DNA of 64,000 nt from assembly GCF_026625605.1 (NCBI RefSeq), contig NZ_CP113054.1, positions 4,836,001 through 4,900,000 of the forward strand, in the 5' to 3' direction. Of the stretch, positions 17,413 through 25,836 are shown in pieces (within the stretch, counting starts at the first letter, position 1; every line of letters starts with the position of its first letter). Both the position numbers and the translations under genes were made by a program. The stretch is from Luteolibacter sp. SL250. Lineage in GTDB: Bacteria > Verrucomicrobiota > Verrucomicrobiia > Verrucomicrobiales > Akkermansiaceae. The notes under the pieces are model-generated. The model did no database searches. It was not told the origin of the DNA and saw nothing but the letters and a program-made list of their open reading frames with translations.

Positions 17413-18576
17413 ATGGCGGACAAACGCGACTACTACGAAATCCTGGGCGTCTCCCGCGACGCCTCCCAGGATGAAATCAAGAAAGCCTACCGCAAGCTGG
17501 CGGTGAAGCTGCACCCGGACAAGAACCCGGGGGACGCCACCGCGGAGGAACGCTTCAAGGAGCTGGGTGAGGCCTACGAGGCCCTGAGCGATGCCGACAA
17601 GCGCGCCGCCTACGACCGCTATGGCCACGCCGCGTTTTCCGGCGGCATGGGTGGCGGACGTTCCGGTGGTGGGGGCGGTGGCTTCCATGATCCGATGGAC
17701 ATTTTCTCCCAGGTCTTCGGCGGTGCGTTCGGCGGCGGCTTCGAAGAGTTCTTCGGCGGTGGCGGTGGATCGTCCCGGCGGAAAAGCTCCGGCAAGCAAC
17801 GCGGCAGCGACCTGCGGTATGACCTGGAAATCTCGCTCGAGGAAGCCGCGAACGGCGTCGAGAAGGAACTGGAAATCGAGCGCTACGTTCCGTGCGACAC
17901 CTGCAGTTCGAAGGGCACCAAGGGCTCGGGCGGCGTGAAGGTCTGCCAGACCTGCGGCGGCCGCGGCGTGGTCGCCCGCCAGGCGGGTATCTTCATCCAG
18001 CAGTCCACCTGCCCGGAGTGCCGTGGTGCCGGTGAAACGATTTCCGACCCCTGCTCCTCCTGCAAGGGCGAGGGCCGCGTCCAGCGGGACAGCCGCATCA
18101 AGCTGCGCATTCCCGCCGGTGTCGATACGGGCACGCGCCTCCGGTCCTCCGGCAACGGCGACGCTGGTGTCCGCGGTGGCGAGGCAGGCGACCTGTATGT
18201 TTTCCTCCACGTCCGCGACCATGACATCTTCGAGCGCGACGGCGACGACCTGTTCTGCGAAGTGCCTCTGCCATTCAGCATCGCGGCCCTGGGCGGCGAA
18301 CTGAAGGTCCCCACCCTGGACGGCCAGTCGTCGATCAAGATCCCCGTCGGCACGCAGGGAGGCACCGTCTTCCGGCTGCGCGGCAAAGGCATCGCCGCAC
18401 TCTCCGGCGGTGGCCGGAAGGGCGACCTGAACGTCCGCGTGCAGGTGGAGGTCCCGACGAAGCTCAACAGCTCCCAGCAGGAAAAGCTGCGGACGTTCTC
18501 CGAATCCATCGGCGAACAGAACTCCCCGATGCAGGAGTCCTTCTTCCAGAAAGCGAAACGCTTCTTCGACCGCTGA
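17413..18576 (+). CDS. dnaJ: Molecular chaperone DnaJ
   Basis: 387 aa, type I DnaJ. J domain at residues 3-70 with the HPD triad (KLHPDKNPG). A long Gly-rich linker follows, with [18 protein letters not shown]. The zinc-finger region has four CxxCxGxG-type modules ([32 protein letters not shown]), followed by the C-terminal substrate-binding sandwich and dimerisation segment. It stimulates DnaK ATPase and holds unfolded protein. Second gene of a tight grpE-dnaJ-rsmE unit, with gaps of 5 and 4 bp. Confidence 0.97.
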   Translation: MADKRDYYEILGVSRDASQDEIKKAYRKLAVKLHPDKNPGDATAEERFKELGEAYEALSDADKRAAYDRYGHAAFSGGMGGGRSGGGGGGFHDPMDIFSQVFGGAFGGGFEEFFGGGGGSSRRKSSGKQRGSDLRYDLEISLEEAANGVEKELEIERYVPCDTCSSKGTKGSGGVKVCQTCGGRGVVARQAGIFIQQSTCPECRGAGETISDPCSSCKGEGRVQRDSRIKLRIPAGVDTGTRLRSSGNGDAGVRGGEAGDLYVFLHVRDHDIFERDGDDLFCEVPLPFSIAALGGELKVPTLDGQSSIKIPVGTQGGTVFRLRGKGIAALSGGGRKGDLNVRVQVEVPTKLNSSQQEKLRTFSESIGEQNSPMQESFFQKAKRFFDR

Positions 18577-18580
18577 ACCA

Positions 18581-19297
18581 ATGGCCCGCTTCTTTCTCCC
18601 GCCGGATGCGTGGGGCGGCAGCCCCGCCCTGACGGGAGATGAGGCGCGCCACCTGTCCCAGGTGTTGCGCGGAAAAGCGGGCGAACGGATCACCGTCTTC
18701 GACGGCCGTGGGCGGCGCGCCCCTGCCACTGTCCTGGGCGTGTCCAAGGACCGCATCCCGCTGGAACTGGGGGAGCAGGTGACGCGCCGGCAGACTGGAC
18801 CAGCCATCATCCTCGCGCAGGCGATCCCGAAGGGAAAGAACATGGACTTCATCGTCCAGAAAGCCGTCGAACTGGGCGTCACCGCCATCCAGCCTCTGGT
18901 GACCGGCAACACCGTCGTCCAGCCCGGGGACGGGAAGTCCGAGAAATGGCGGCGCGTCGCCCTGGAAGCCTGCAAGCAGTGCGGCCAGGACACCCTGCCG
19001 GAAATCGCGGAGCCGCTGCCGTTCGACCGATGGATGGGTCCGCCGTCCAACGACGGGGATCTGAGAATCATCGCCTCGCTCGCGGACGGGAGCAGGCCAC
19101 TGAAGGACGTCCTCCACGAAAACACGGCGCCCACCTCCGTGACCTATCTGGTGGGACCCGAAGGTGACTTCACCCCGCAGGAAACGCGGACCGCCATGGA
19201 TCATGGATATCTCCCGGTGAGCCTCGGCCGGATCGTCCTCCGGGTTGAGACCGCAACGCTGTGCGGGCTGGCGGTGCTGCGATACGAGTTTCCTTGA
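18581..19297 (+). CDS. rsmE: 16S rRNA (uracil-1498-N3)-methyltransferase
   Basis: 238 aa SPOUT-class methyltransferase. The N-terminal PUA-like part has GDEARHLSQVLRGKAGE. The catalytic trefoil knot shows KGKNMDFIVQKAVELGV, YLVGPEGDFTPQE and VSLGRIVLRVETATLCGLAVL, all family signatures. It modifies U1498 of 16S rRNA in the small subunit. Linkage to dnaJ is common across bacteria. The gene ends 13 bp from the convergent mazG; no terminator is visible in that gap. Confidence 0.96.
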   Translation: MARFFLPPDAWGGSPALTGDEARHLSQVLRGKAGERITVFDGRGRRAPATVLGVSKDRIPLELGEQVTRRQTGPAIILAQAIPKGKNMDFIVQKAVELGVTAIQPLVTGNTVVQPGDGKSEKWRRVALEACKQCGQDTLPEIAEPLPFDRWMGPPSNDGDLRIIASLADGSRPLKDVLHENTAPTSVTYLVGPEGDFTPQETRTAMDHGYLPVSLGRIVLRVETATLCGLAVLRYEFP

Positions 19298-19309
19298 ACT
19301 CCGGGAACT

Positions 19310-20113
19310 TCAGCGCCGCTTGGCCGCTTCCCAGGCATCCGCCATTTCCTCCGTGGTGGCAGCCTCCAGGGAGATGCCCTTCGCTTTCAGCAGCTTCTCC
19401 ATTTCCCCGAAGCGGGTTTCGAACTTGGCGTTGGCGGTCGCCATGAGCACCTCCGGATCGGTCTTCCTGAAGCGGGCGAGGTTCACCACGGAAAACAGCA
19501 GGTCACCCATTTCCTCGGAAACCGCCTCCAGATCCTGCGCGTCCAGCGCGGACTGGAGTTCCAGCAGTTCTTCCCGGATCTTGGCGATGACCCCAGTCTC
19601 CACCGGCCAGTCGAAGCCGATCTTGGCCGCTTTTTTCTGGAGCTTCGCGGCACGCAGCAGGCCGGGCAGTCCCTTCCCCACCCCGTGGAGGTAGGGTTGC
19701 TCCGCGTCGCCCTTCTCCGCACGCTTGATCTCATCCCACTGTTTCAGAACCCCGTCGCTGTCCGCGACCTGGGCTGACGCGAAGACATGGGGATGGCGGC
19801 GCACCAGTTTCTCACTGACGCCGCGGGCGACATCCTCCAGGGTGAAACGGCCCGCTTCCTCCGCGATCTCGCTGTGGAAAATCACCTGCAGCAGGAGGTC
19901 GCCCAGCTCCTCCTTGAGATGGTTGTGGTCGTTGCGCTGGATCGCATCGATGGTCTCGTAGCTTTCCTCGATGAGGTGCGGCACCAGGGACTCATGGGTC
20001 TGTTCCGCGTCCCACGGGCAGCCACCCGGCGCGCGCAGGCGGTGCATGATGGCTTTCAGCCGCTCCAACTGCCGCCCGCTTTCCGGGCAGCCGATCATTT
20101 CGTCATCGGTCAT
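19310..20113 (-). CDS. mazG: Nucleoside triphosphate pyrophosphohydrolase MazG
   Basis: 267 aa, two-domain MazG as in E. coli. The N-terminal domain has GCPWDAEQTHESL and the metal-binding EESYE...EELGDLLLQV pattern. The second domain has SEEMGDLLFSVVNLAR and the ANAKFETRFGEME segment. It hydrolyses NTPs to NMP plus pyrophosphate and limits damaged or excess nucleotides and (p)ppGpp effects. It follows the rhomboid gene by 6 bp in the same direction, so they are likely co-transcribed. Confidence 0.95.
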   Translation of the reverse strand: MTDDEMIGCPESGRQLERLKAIMHRLRAPGGCPWDAEQTHESLVPHLIEESYETIDAIQRNDHNHLKEELGDLLLQVIFHSEIAEEAGRFTLEDVARGVSEKLVRRHPHVFASAQVADSDGVLKQWDEIKRAEKGDAEQPYLHGVGKGLPGLLRAAKLQKKAAKIGFDWPVETGVIAKIREELLELQSALDAQDLEAVSEEMGDLLFSVVNLARFRKTDPEVLMATANAKFETRFGEMEKLLKAKGISLEAATTEEMADAWEAAKRR

Positions 20114-20119
20114 GTCTTA

Positions 20120-21040
20120 TCAGTGGTCGGTGTTCGTGCCGCGCTGGAGGCGTTCGTGTTCGGCATGGAGCTTCGCGCGCTCCTCATCGGTCAGGCTGGC
20201 GAAGCCCTCGCTGGAGACTTTGTCCAGGATCCTGTCGATCTCCGTGTCACCACGGAGGTTGACCTGGCTGCGGGGGCGGAGCTTCGGCTCACCGCGCTGC
20301 TGGAAGGCCCTGGGCCGGATGATGTCCACATCCGGGTTTCTCCTGCCGATCCAGCCGAGCAGGCGCGGGAACTTGATCAGGATGAAACCGAAGATCGCGC
20401 CGCCGAGGTGGCCCGCGTCCCCCCCTTCATTTCCGAAGATGGGGACCGCGATGGAGAACACCGCAATGCCAAGGATGGCCAGTGCGAAGGTTCTCATGGC
20501 AAGCTCGATGGGCGGAAACAGCAGTGCGATGCGCGCGTTCGGAGCGATCACCGCGGTGCCGATCAGGATACCGAAGATGCCGGCGGAGGCTCCGATGATG
20601 CCGGGCCCCAAGTGGATGATCCCCATCCACCCCAGCAGCGAATAGAGCAGCGCGCCGCCGATGCCCGAAATCAGATAGAAGGCGAGGAACTTCCATGTTC
20701 CCCACCAGCGCTCCATGATGGGCCCGAAGAAATAAAGGGCGATGGAGTTGAACAGGATATGGCCCACGCTTCCGTGGAGAAACTGGAAGGTGATGAGCTT
20801 CCAGAGGTGCCCCTCGGAGAAACCGGAACCGACACTGAAGGTTCCGTGAAAGGTGAAGTATGGAACAATTTCCATCCCCTCTTCAGTGAGCACCCTTACA
20901 GGGAAATATTTCACAGACAGCACATCCGCCAGGAAGACGACGATGTTGATGATGAGCAGCCATTTCGTCACGGGCGTGATCCGTGGGGCCTGCCCCATCC
21001 CACGCCCGTCCCTTTGATATTCCCTGTCAGCCGTTCCCAT
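20120..21040 (-). CDS. Rhomboid family intramembrane serine protease
   Basis: 306 aa with six or more hydrophobic helices (WLLIINIVVFLADVL, FQFLHGSVGHILFNSIALYFF, FLAFYLISGIGGALLYSLLG). The catalytic Ser motif is GASAGIFGI (GxSx), with HILFN upstream as expected. The catalytic His is probably in AGHLGGAIFGF. A cytoplasmic tail of about 100 residues includes a charged region (RPRSQVNLRGDTEIDRILDKVSSEGFASLTDEE) resembling the C-terminal tail in verrucomicrobial rhomboids; this is a guess. It cleaves membrane protein substrates within the bilayer. Confidence 0.92.
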   Translation of the reverse strand: MGTADREYQRDGRGMGQAPRITPVTKWLLIINIVVFLADVLSVKYFPVRVLTEEGMEIVPYFTFHGTFSVGSGFSEGHLWKLITFQFLHGSVGHILFNSIALYFFGPIMERWWGTWKFLAFYLISGIGGALLYSLLGWMGIIHLGPGIIGASAGIFGILIGTAVIAPNARIALLFPPIELAMRTFALAILGIAVFSIAVPIFGNEGGDAGHLGGAIFGFILIKFPRLLGWIGRRNPDVDIIRPRAFQQRGEPKLRPRSQVNLRGDTEIDRILDKVSSEGFASLTDEERAKLHAEHERLQRGTNTDH

Positions 21041-21164
21041 CGCTGCCTCCGGTTAGCACGGCAAGCCGCCAACCGCAAGGATGGTGGGAATTTCCACGCC
21101 CGATGAAAAATTTCCGGCCGTGGCGGCGTTATTGCTGATGTGCGCCGCGTGCGCCCTCGGGGCG

Positions 21165-21353
21165 GCCATCGCTCCGTGCCCCAGCAGGCGCGGAGCGATG
21201 GCGGCCCGATTCATTTCGCTGGGACCGCTGGTCTTCAGACCGGCGGCAAACGGAGCGCGGACTTCAGTCCGCCCCATAGAATCCGGCTTGGCGAAACGAA
21301 GCGGACTGAAGTCCGCGCTCCATCGTGGCGAAGCCAAGCCGGCTGAAGCCGGC
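21165..21353. repeat. Array of four inverted repeats between rhomboid and pckG
   Basis: Four dyads fill the 416-bp divergent gap. (1) GCCATCGCTCCG at 21165-21176 pairs with 21191-21202. (2) GGTCT-TC-AGACC at 21230-21241. (3) A perfect 21-nt inverted repeat, 21252-21272 against 21301-21321, whose arms each contain a GCGGACT-GA-AGTCCGC (or complement) hairpin. (4) GCCGGCT-GA-AGCCGGC at 21338-21353. Units 2-4 keep the GA or TC centre while their stem sequences differ in compensating fashion. Unit 3 recurs at 35369-35437. The rest of the gap contains nothing else that I recognise. Confidence 0.85.
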
Positions 21354-21456
21354 GCTCCGTTCCCTCCGGGGATGGCCGGGGAGAATTTCGCAAATGCAGC
21401 CCGTTTCTTCGCATCGTGTTGCACTGCGGCACGCCTTACGCTTTAGGTGATAGGGC

Positions 21457-23298
21457 ATGACCGATACGTTCCGCACTTCCCACGCCGCGCTCCAGAAATG
21501 GGTCGATAAGATGACAGCGCTCTGCAAACCGGACGCCGTCCAGTGGTGCGATGGCTCCCGCGCGGAGTGGGACCGGCTGACGGAGCTGCTGGTGACGGGC
21601 GGAACCTTCACCCGGCTGAATCCGGAGAAGCGGCCCAACAGCTTCCTCGCCCGTTCCTCCCCATCCGACGTCGCGCGGGTGGAGGACCGCACGTTCATCT
21701 GCACCCGCCGCCCGGAGGAGGCGGGTCCGACCAACAACTGGGCGGACCCGATGGAGATGCGGGAGACGCTGCAGCGGAAATTCGACGGCTGTATGAGGGG
21801 CCGCACGATGTACATCATCCCGTTCTGCATGGGGCCGATCGACTCCCCGCTGGCGAAGGTGGGGGTCCAGGTGACGGACAGCGCCTACGCCGTGGTGAAC
21901 ATGCATATCATGTGCAAGACAGGCTCCGACGTGCTGAAGCGCCTGGAGGACGAATGGTCCGGAGCCGCGCCGAAGAAACGGGACGGCCACAAATTCTTCA
22001 TCCCCTGCCTGCATTCTGTCGGCGCACCGCTGGAACCCGGCCAGGCGGATGTCCCATGGCCGTGCAACGAGGACAAATACATCGTCCACTTCGTGGAGAC
22101 GCGGGAGATCATGTCCTACGGGTCCGGCTACGGCGGGAACGCGCTGCTGGGCAAAAAGTGCCTGGCGCTGCGCATCGCCTCGAACATCGCGCGTGAGCAC
22201 CGCTGGATGGCGGAGCACATGCTCATCGTCGGCATCCAGGCACCGGACGGGACGAAGACCTATGTCTCCGCCGCCTTCCCCTCCGCCTGCGGCAAGACGA
22301 ACCTGGCGATGATCGTGCCGCCGAAGAAATATCAGGACGAGGGGTGGAAGACATCGCTCATCGGCGATGACATCGCCTGGCTGTGGCCGCACCAGGACGG
22401 CAAGCTCCATGCCATCAACCCGGAGACCGGCTTCTTTGGCGTGGCACCCGGCACCTCCCATGACACGAACCCCATCGCGATGGAGTCGATCAAGGAGAAC
22501 GTGATCTTCACCAACGTGGCCCTGACCGATGATGGGGACGTCTGGTGGGAAGGGATGACGAAAGAAAAACCCGCCCACCTCATCGACTGGCAGGGCAATG
22601 ACTGGACGCCGGACAGCGGCCGCCCCGCCGCCCATGCGAACTCACGCTTCACCGCACCTGCGGTCCAGTGCCCGACGATCGACCCGGAATGGCAGAACCC
22701 GGAGGGCGTGCCCATCGACGGCATCATCTTCGGCGGCCGCCGGGCGACCACCATGCCGCTGGTTTTCCAGGCCTACAACTGGTCCCACGGCGTGTATCTG
22801 GGAGCGACCATGGGCTCGGAAATGACCGCCGCCGCCGCAGGCACCATCGGCAAGGTCCGCCGCGACCCGATGGCGATGCTGCCTTTCGCCGGCTACAACA
22901 TGGGCGAATACTTCGGCCACTGGCTGGAAATGCGGCGTTACCTGACACACCTGCCGCGCTTCTTCCATGTGAACTGGTTCCGCAAATCCGCGGAGGGGAG
23001 CTTCCTCTGGCCGGGCTTCGGCGAGAACATGCGGGTGCTGGAGTGGATCATCAACCGCTGCCAGGGCGCCGCCGCCGGGCATGAGACGCAGATCGGCTGG
23101 ACCCCGGCGTTCGAGGATTTCAACGTGGATGGCCTGGATGGCTTCACCCTGGAGGACTTCGAGAAGGTGATGTGCTTCGACCGGGCGGAGTGGAAGGCGG
23201 AACTGATCAGCCAGGCGGAGCAGTTCATCGACCTCTACGACCACCTGCCGAAGGAACTGGTGTTCCAGCGGGAACTGCTGGCGGCACGGCTTTCCTGA
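21457..23298 (+). CDS. pckG: Phosphoenolpyruvate carboxykinase (GTP)
   Basis: 613 aa, full length for the GTP-dependent enzyme. Seen: [21 protein letters not shown], the catalytic Cys/kinase loop [12 protein letters not shown] (about residues 275-290), IGDDIAWLW, and the GTP-binding/mobile lid region near [12 protein letters not shown]. It converts oxaloacetate and GTP to PEP, GDP and CO2, the first committed step of gluconeogenesis. Transcribed alone, divergent from rhomboid-mazG. The GTP rather than ATP form is common in this phylum. Confidence 0.97.
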   Translation: MTDTFRTSHAALQKWVDKMTALCKPDAVQWCDGSRAEWDRLTELLVTGGTFTRLNPEKRPNSFLARSSPSDVARVEDRTFICTRRPEEAGPTNNWADPMEMRETLQRKFDGCMRGRTMYIIPFCMGPIDSPLAKVGVQVTDSAYAVVNMHIMCKTGSDVLKRLEDEWSGAAPKKRDGHKFFIPCLHSVGAPLEPGQADVPWPCNEDKYIVHFVETREIMSYGSGYGGNALLGKKCLALRIASNIAREHRWMAEHMLIVGIQAPDGTKTYVSAAFPSACGKTNLAMIVPPKKYQDEGWKTSLIGDDIAWLWPHQDGKLHAINPETGFFGVAPGTSHDTNPIAMESIKENVIFTNVALTDDGDVWWEGMTKEKPAHLIDWQGNDWTPDSGRPAAHANSRFTAPAVQCPTIDPEWQNPEGVPIDGIIFGGRRATTMPLVFQAYNWSHGVYLGATMGSEMTAAAAGTIGKVRRDPMAMLPFAGYNMGEYFGHWLEMRRYLTHLPRFFHVNWFRKSAEGSFLWPGFGENMRVLEWIINRCQGAAAGHETQIGWTPAFEDFNVDGLDGFTLEDFEKVMCFDRAEWKAELISQAEQFIDLYDHLPKELVFQRELLAARLS

Positions 23299-23310
23299 AC
23301 GGACCCTGTT

Positions 23311-24438
23311 TCACTCGCTCCAGTCGAGGGAGTCCACATCGATCACTTCGATGTGCGGTGTCCCCTCCATGTTCCAGCGCAGGCTGACGGTGGCTCCCAC
23401 GCCCTGTCCGTATCTCACTCCCAGCCTCTCCAGCTTCTCACGCAGGGGAGATGATTTTCCGAAATACGCCTTCGCCAGATCCGGTGATCCGGGGGCGACG
23501 GCGATCTTCATCGTGTACTTCAGATCGTGCGCGGGGATCGTTTCATCCGAGCAGAACTCGAAAATGGTCGCCACGACACGGAACTTCACCACATCTCCGC
23601 CAGGGGTGGCGGCGAACGCCCCGAAGCGCCCGCCGTAAGTGTCCAGAAATGGGTCCGCGACCACCTTCGGCTCCTGGCTGCCACGGGCACGCACCAGGAC
23701 GAGTGAGGAGTCCGGCCTCCCTTCCACACTGCGGAACCCGCACTTGAACAGCACTTCATTCGTGCCGATGACCTTGTCGAACTTCACTTCCAGGCTCTCG
23801 AAATTCCCGGTGCTCTCCAGCGGGCCTGCCAGAACGCTTTTTCCAAGTTCCTCCGGGGGTGTCCTGCATTCCATCAACGGCTGCCGTTCCTCCAGGTTGC
23901 GGGCGACCAAAAACGCGCCGAGAACTTCTGCGGACCGGGCCACGAATTCATGCACATCCATCCCTTCCGGAGCCACCTGGAGATCCCGTGCCGGAGAAGG
24001 CTCCCGTTCCCCGGACGGGTCATCCTGCTTTGGTGGAGCGGCCTGCGCTTTCACCGTGGCCTGCTTCGGCACGCGGGAGTCCGCTTTTCCGTCCTGCGCC
24101 ACCAGGAACCCGGCGACGATGGAGACCAACCCCACGACGATCACCGCCGTCAGCAGCGTCCGCCGCAGGCTGGATTTCCGGTCGGAACGCATCGCGGTGG
24201 ACTCGACGAATGTCTGCTGCGCGACGGGCTGGAAGCCTGCCAGCGGCTTCGCCCGCGCCATGGGTTCCTCCACCACCTCCAGCCTCACCGGGATCTCCTC
24301 CGGCTTCGGGGTGAAGCGGGGCGCGCGGATGACGCCCCCGCAGCGCGGGCAGGGGCCCTCAACCCCGGCGGCGCTCGCAGGCACCACCAAATCCACCCCG
24401 CACCGCGGGCAGGTGAATCCCAGATGGTCCATCTCCAT
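23311..24438 (-). CDS. Zinc-ribbon membrane protein of unknown function
   Basis: 375 aa from the ATG at 24438 (a second ATG at 24432 is possible). An N-terminal zinc ribbon is built from two CPRC motifs (TCPRCGVDLVVP and PCPRCGGVIRAP). A cytoplasmic linker and one transmembrane helix (LLTAVIVVGLVSIVAGFLVA) follow, then a ~230-residue extracytoplasmic domain with no recognised family (FEFCSDETIPAHDLKYTMKIAV; ending VIDVDSLDWSE). The layout, cytoplasmic ribbon plus single TM plus unknown outer domain, is frequent in Verrucomicrobia. Convergent with pckG (12-bp gap). Confidence 0.75.
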   Translation of the reverse strand: MEMDHLGFTCPRCGVDLVVPASAAGVEGPCPRCGGVIRAPRFTPKPEEIPVRLEVVEEPMARAKPLAGFQPVAQQTFVESTAMRSDRKSSLRRTLLTAVIVVGLVSIVAGFLVAQDGKADSRVPKQATVKAQAAPPKQDDPSGEREPSPARDLQVAPEGMDVHEFVARSAEVLGAFLVARNLEERQPLMECRTPPEELGKSVLAGPLESTGNFESLEVKFDKVIGTNEVLFKCGFRSVEGRPDSSLVLVRARGSQEPKVVADPFLDTYGGRFGAFAATPGGDVVKFRVVATIFEFCSDETIPAHDLKYTMKIAVAPGSPDLAKAYFGKSSPLREKLERLGVRYGQGVGATVSLRWNMEGTPHIEVIDVDSLDWSE

Positions 24439-24460
24439 AGATCGCTGCCGTGGTTTCGAA

Positions 24461-24480
24461 GGCGGGACACCCATCCCGCC
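24461..24480. repeat. Short hairpin repeat GGCGGGA...TCCCGCC
   Basis: A perfect 7-bp stem (GGCGGGA / TCCCGCC) with loop CACCCA, in the 212-bp gap between the divergent zinc-ribbon and peroxiredoxin genes. No U-tract follows, so it is not an ordinary terminator. It resembles the hairpin repeat at 62304-62347 in design only. Confidence 0.5.
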
Positions 24481-24650
24481 GTGGTCCGCGCAGCATAGTG
24501 GATCCCAATGGCAATCCAAGAGGTTCTTTCCCTCCGCATCAGGCATTTTCCCGAATGGTCCACCGGCGGCGCGGCGGGTCGGTTTAGGGTTGCGGCGGGG
24601 GGGATTCTTTCCTACCTCCCGCGCCGACCGAACCTCATCACAAACACATC

Positions 24651-25277
24651 ATGGCAGTTCTCGTTGGCAAACCAGCCCCCTCTTTCCGCGCCAAGGCCGT
24701 CAAAGGCGAAACCATCATCGAGGACTTCTCCCTCGAGCAGTTCATCGGCAAGAAATACGTCGTCTTTTTCTTCTACCCGAAGGACTTCACTTTCGTCTGC
24801 CCGACGGAACTGCACCGCTTCCAGGAAGAGCTCCATGAGTTCGAGAAGCGCGAGGTGGCCGTCGTCGGCTGCTCCACGGACTCCGAGTTCTCCCACTGGG
24901 CCTGGCTCCAGACCCCGAAGAGCAAGGGCGGCATCGAGGGCGTGAAATACCCCCTCGTCGCGGACATCAACAAGACCATCTCCGAAGACTATGACGTGCT
25001 GGCCGGTGACTACTCCACCGACGAGGACGGCAAGCTGGTCGTCGAAGGTGAGCTGGTCGCCTACCGCGGCCTGTTCCTCATCGACAAGAAGGGCATCGTC
25101 CGCCACCAGATCGTCAACGACATGCCGCTGGGCCGCTCGATCCGCGAGTGCCTCCGCATCGTGGACGCGCTCCAGCACTTCGAGCAGCACGGCGAAGTCT
25201 GCCCGATGGACTGGCAGAAAGGTGACGACGCGATGACCGCCGACCACCAGGGCGTGAGCGACTACCTCTCGAAATAA
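24651..25277 (+). CDS. 2-Cys peroxiredoxin (AhpC/Prx1 type)
   Basis: 208 aa. The peroxidatic Cys is Cys50 in FYPKDFTFVCPTEL, and the resolving Cys is Cys184 in HGEVCPMDWQKG. It reduces H2O2 and organic peroxides; recycling would need thioredoxin or AhpF, neither adjacent. The Prx1 signature GLFLIDKKGIVRH is present. It is probably highly expressed, being a monocistronic gene followed at once by a strong intrinsic terminator (25297-25331). Length and motif spacing are those of the typical decameric enzyme. Confidence 0.95.
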   Translation: MAVLVGKPAPSFRAKAVKGETIIEDFSLEQFIGKKYVVFFFYPKDFTFVCPTELHRFQEELHEFEKREVAVVGCSTDSEFSHWAWLQTPKSKGGIEGVKYPLVADINKTISEDYDVLAGDYSTDEDGKLVVEGELVAYRGLFLIDKKGIVRHQIVNDMPLGRSIRECLRIVDALQHFEQHGEVCPMDWQKGDDAMTADHQGVSDYLSK

Positions 25278-25296
25278 GTCCGCTTCCCACTCCCAC

Positions 25297-25331
25297 AGCC
25301 GCCTCCCCTGACCGGAGAGGCGGCTTTTTTT
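25297..25331 (+). terminator. Intrinsic terminator of the peroxiredoxin gene
   Basis: 9-bp perfect stem AGCCGCCTC (25297-25305) with GAGGCGGCT (25317-25325), 11-nt loop, followed by a seven-T run. It lies 20 bp after the stop codon. Confidence 0.93.
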
Positions 25332-25407
25332 CTTCAGCCAAGGGCAAAATTTGGATTCCAATCTGGAACAAAACCCGCTTCATAGAGGGTCTGCCTACTG
25401 ACAACCC

Positions 25408-25752
25408 ATGAAAACGATCCTCCTCGCCACGCTCCTCGGCCTGTTCTCCCTCGTCACCGCCCAAGCCGGTGCGGTCAACAGCAAGTGCCCCGTCTCAGGC
25501 AAAGACGCCAAGAAGGACGTGGATGTGCCCATTTCGTTCTGCTGCAACAACTGCAAGGGCAAGTTCGACAAGGCTCCCGCCGACTATCTGAAGGTGGTGG
25601 CGACCGCGGAGAAAGGGAAATGCCCGCTGAGTGGCAAGGCCGCCGATGAGGAAGTGACCTCCAACCTGACCGTGGGCGTCTGCTGCAACAACTGCGCCGG
25701 CAAACTCAAGGAGAACCCGCAGGCCTACCTCGGCAAGATCGAAGCGAAGTAA
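25408..25752 (+). CDS. Small secreted Cys-rich protein with two YHS-like repeats
   Basis: 114 aa with a clear signal peptide (MKTILLATLLGLFSLVTAQAG). The mature part is two ~40-residue repeats, each with CPxSGK...CCNNCxGK: KCPVSGKDAKK...FCCNNCKGKFDKAPADYL and KCPLSGKAADE...VCCNNCAGKLKENPQAYL. This pattern, Cys-Pro then a pair of CCNNC Cys, resembles metal-binding YHS-type domains known from verrucomicrobial and planctomycete proteins. Role in metal binding or trafficking is inferred. Followed by its own terminator (25778-25811). Confidence 0.85.
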   Translation: MKTILLATLLGLFSLVTAQAGAVNSKCPVSGKDAKKDVDVPISFCCNNCKGKFDKAPADYLKVVATAEKGKCPLSGKAADEEVTSNLTVGVCCNNCAGKLKENPQAYLGKIEAK

Positions 25753-25777
25753 TCCCTTCCCGCCCTCAATTTCCCAA

Positions 25778-25811
25778 AAGCGTCTCCCGGTCCGCCGCGA
25801 GGCGCTTTTTT
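25778..25811 (+). terminator. Intrinsic terminator of the small Cys-rich protein gene
   Basis: AAGCGTCTC (25778-25786) pairs with GAGGCGCTT (25799-25807), with one G-T pair, and the run of Ts continues to 25811. It stands 25 bp past the stop codon. Confidence 0.9.
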
Positions 25812-25836
25812 CATGCCCTCGCCCGCCCTACCGGAG

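Noticed and set aside
17161-19134. 657-codon minus-strand frame
   Set aside because: Antisense to dnaJ and rsmE; no recognisable domain and typical GC-shadow composition.
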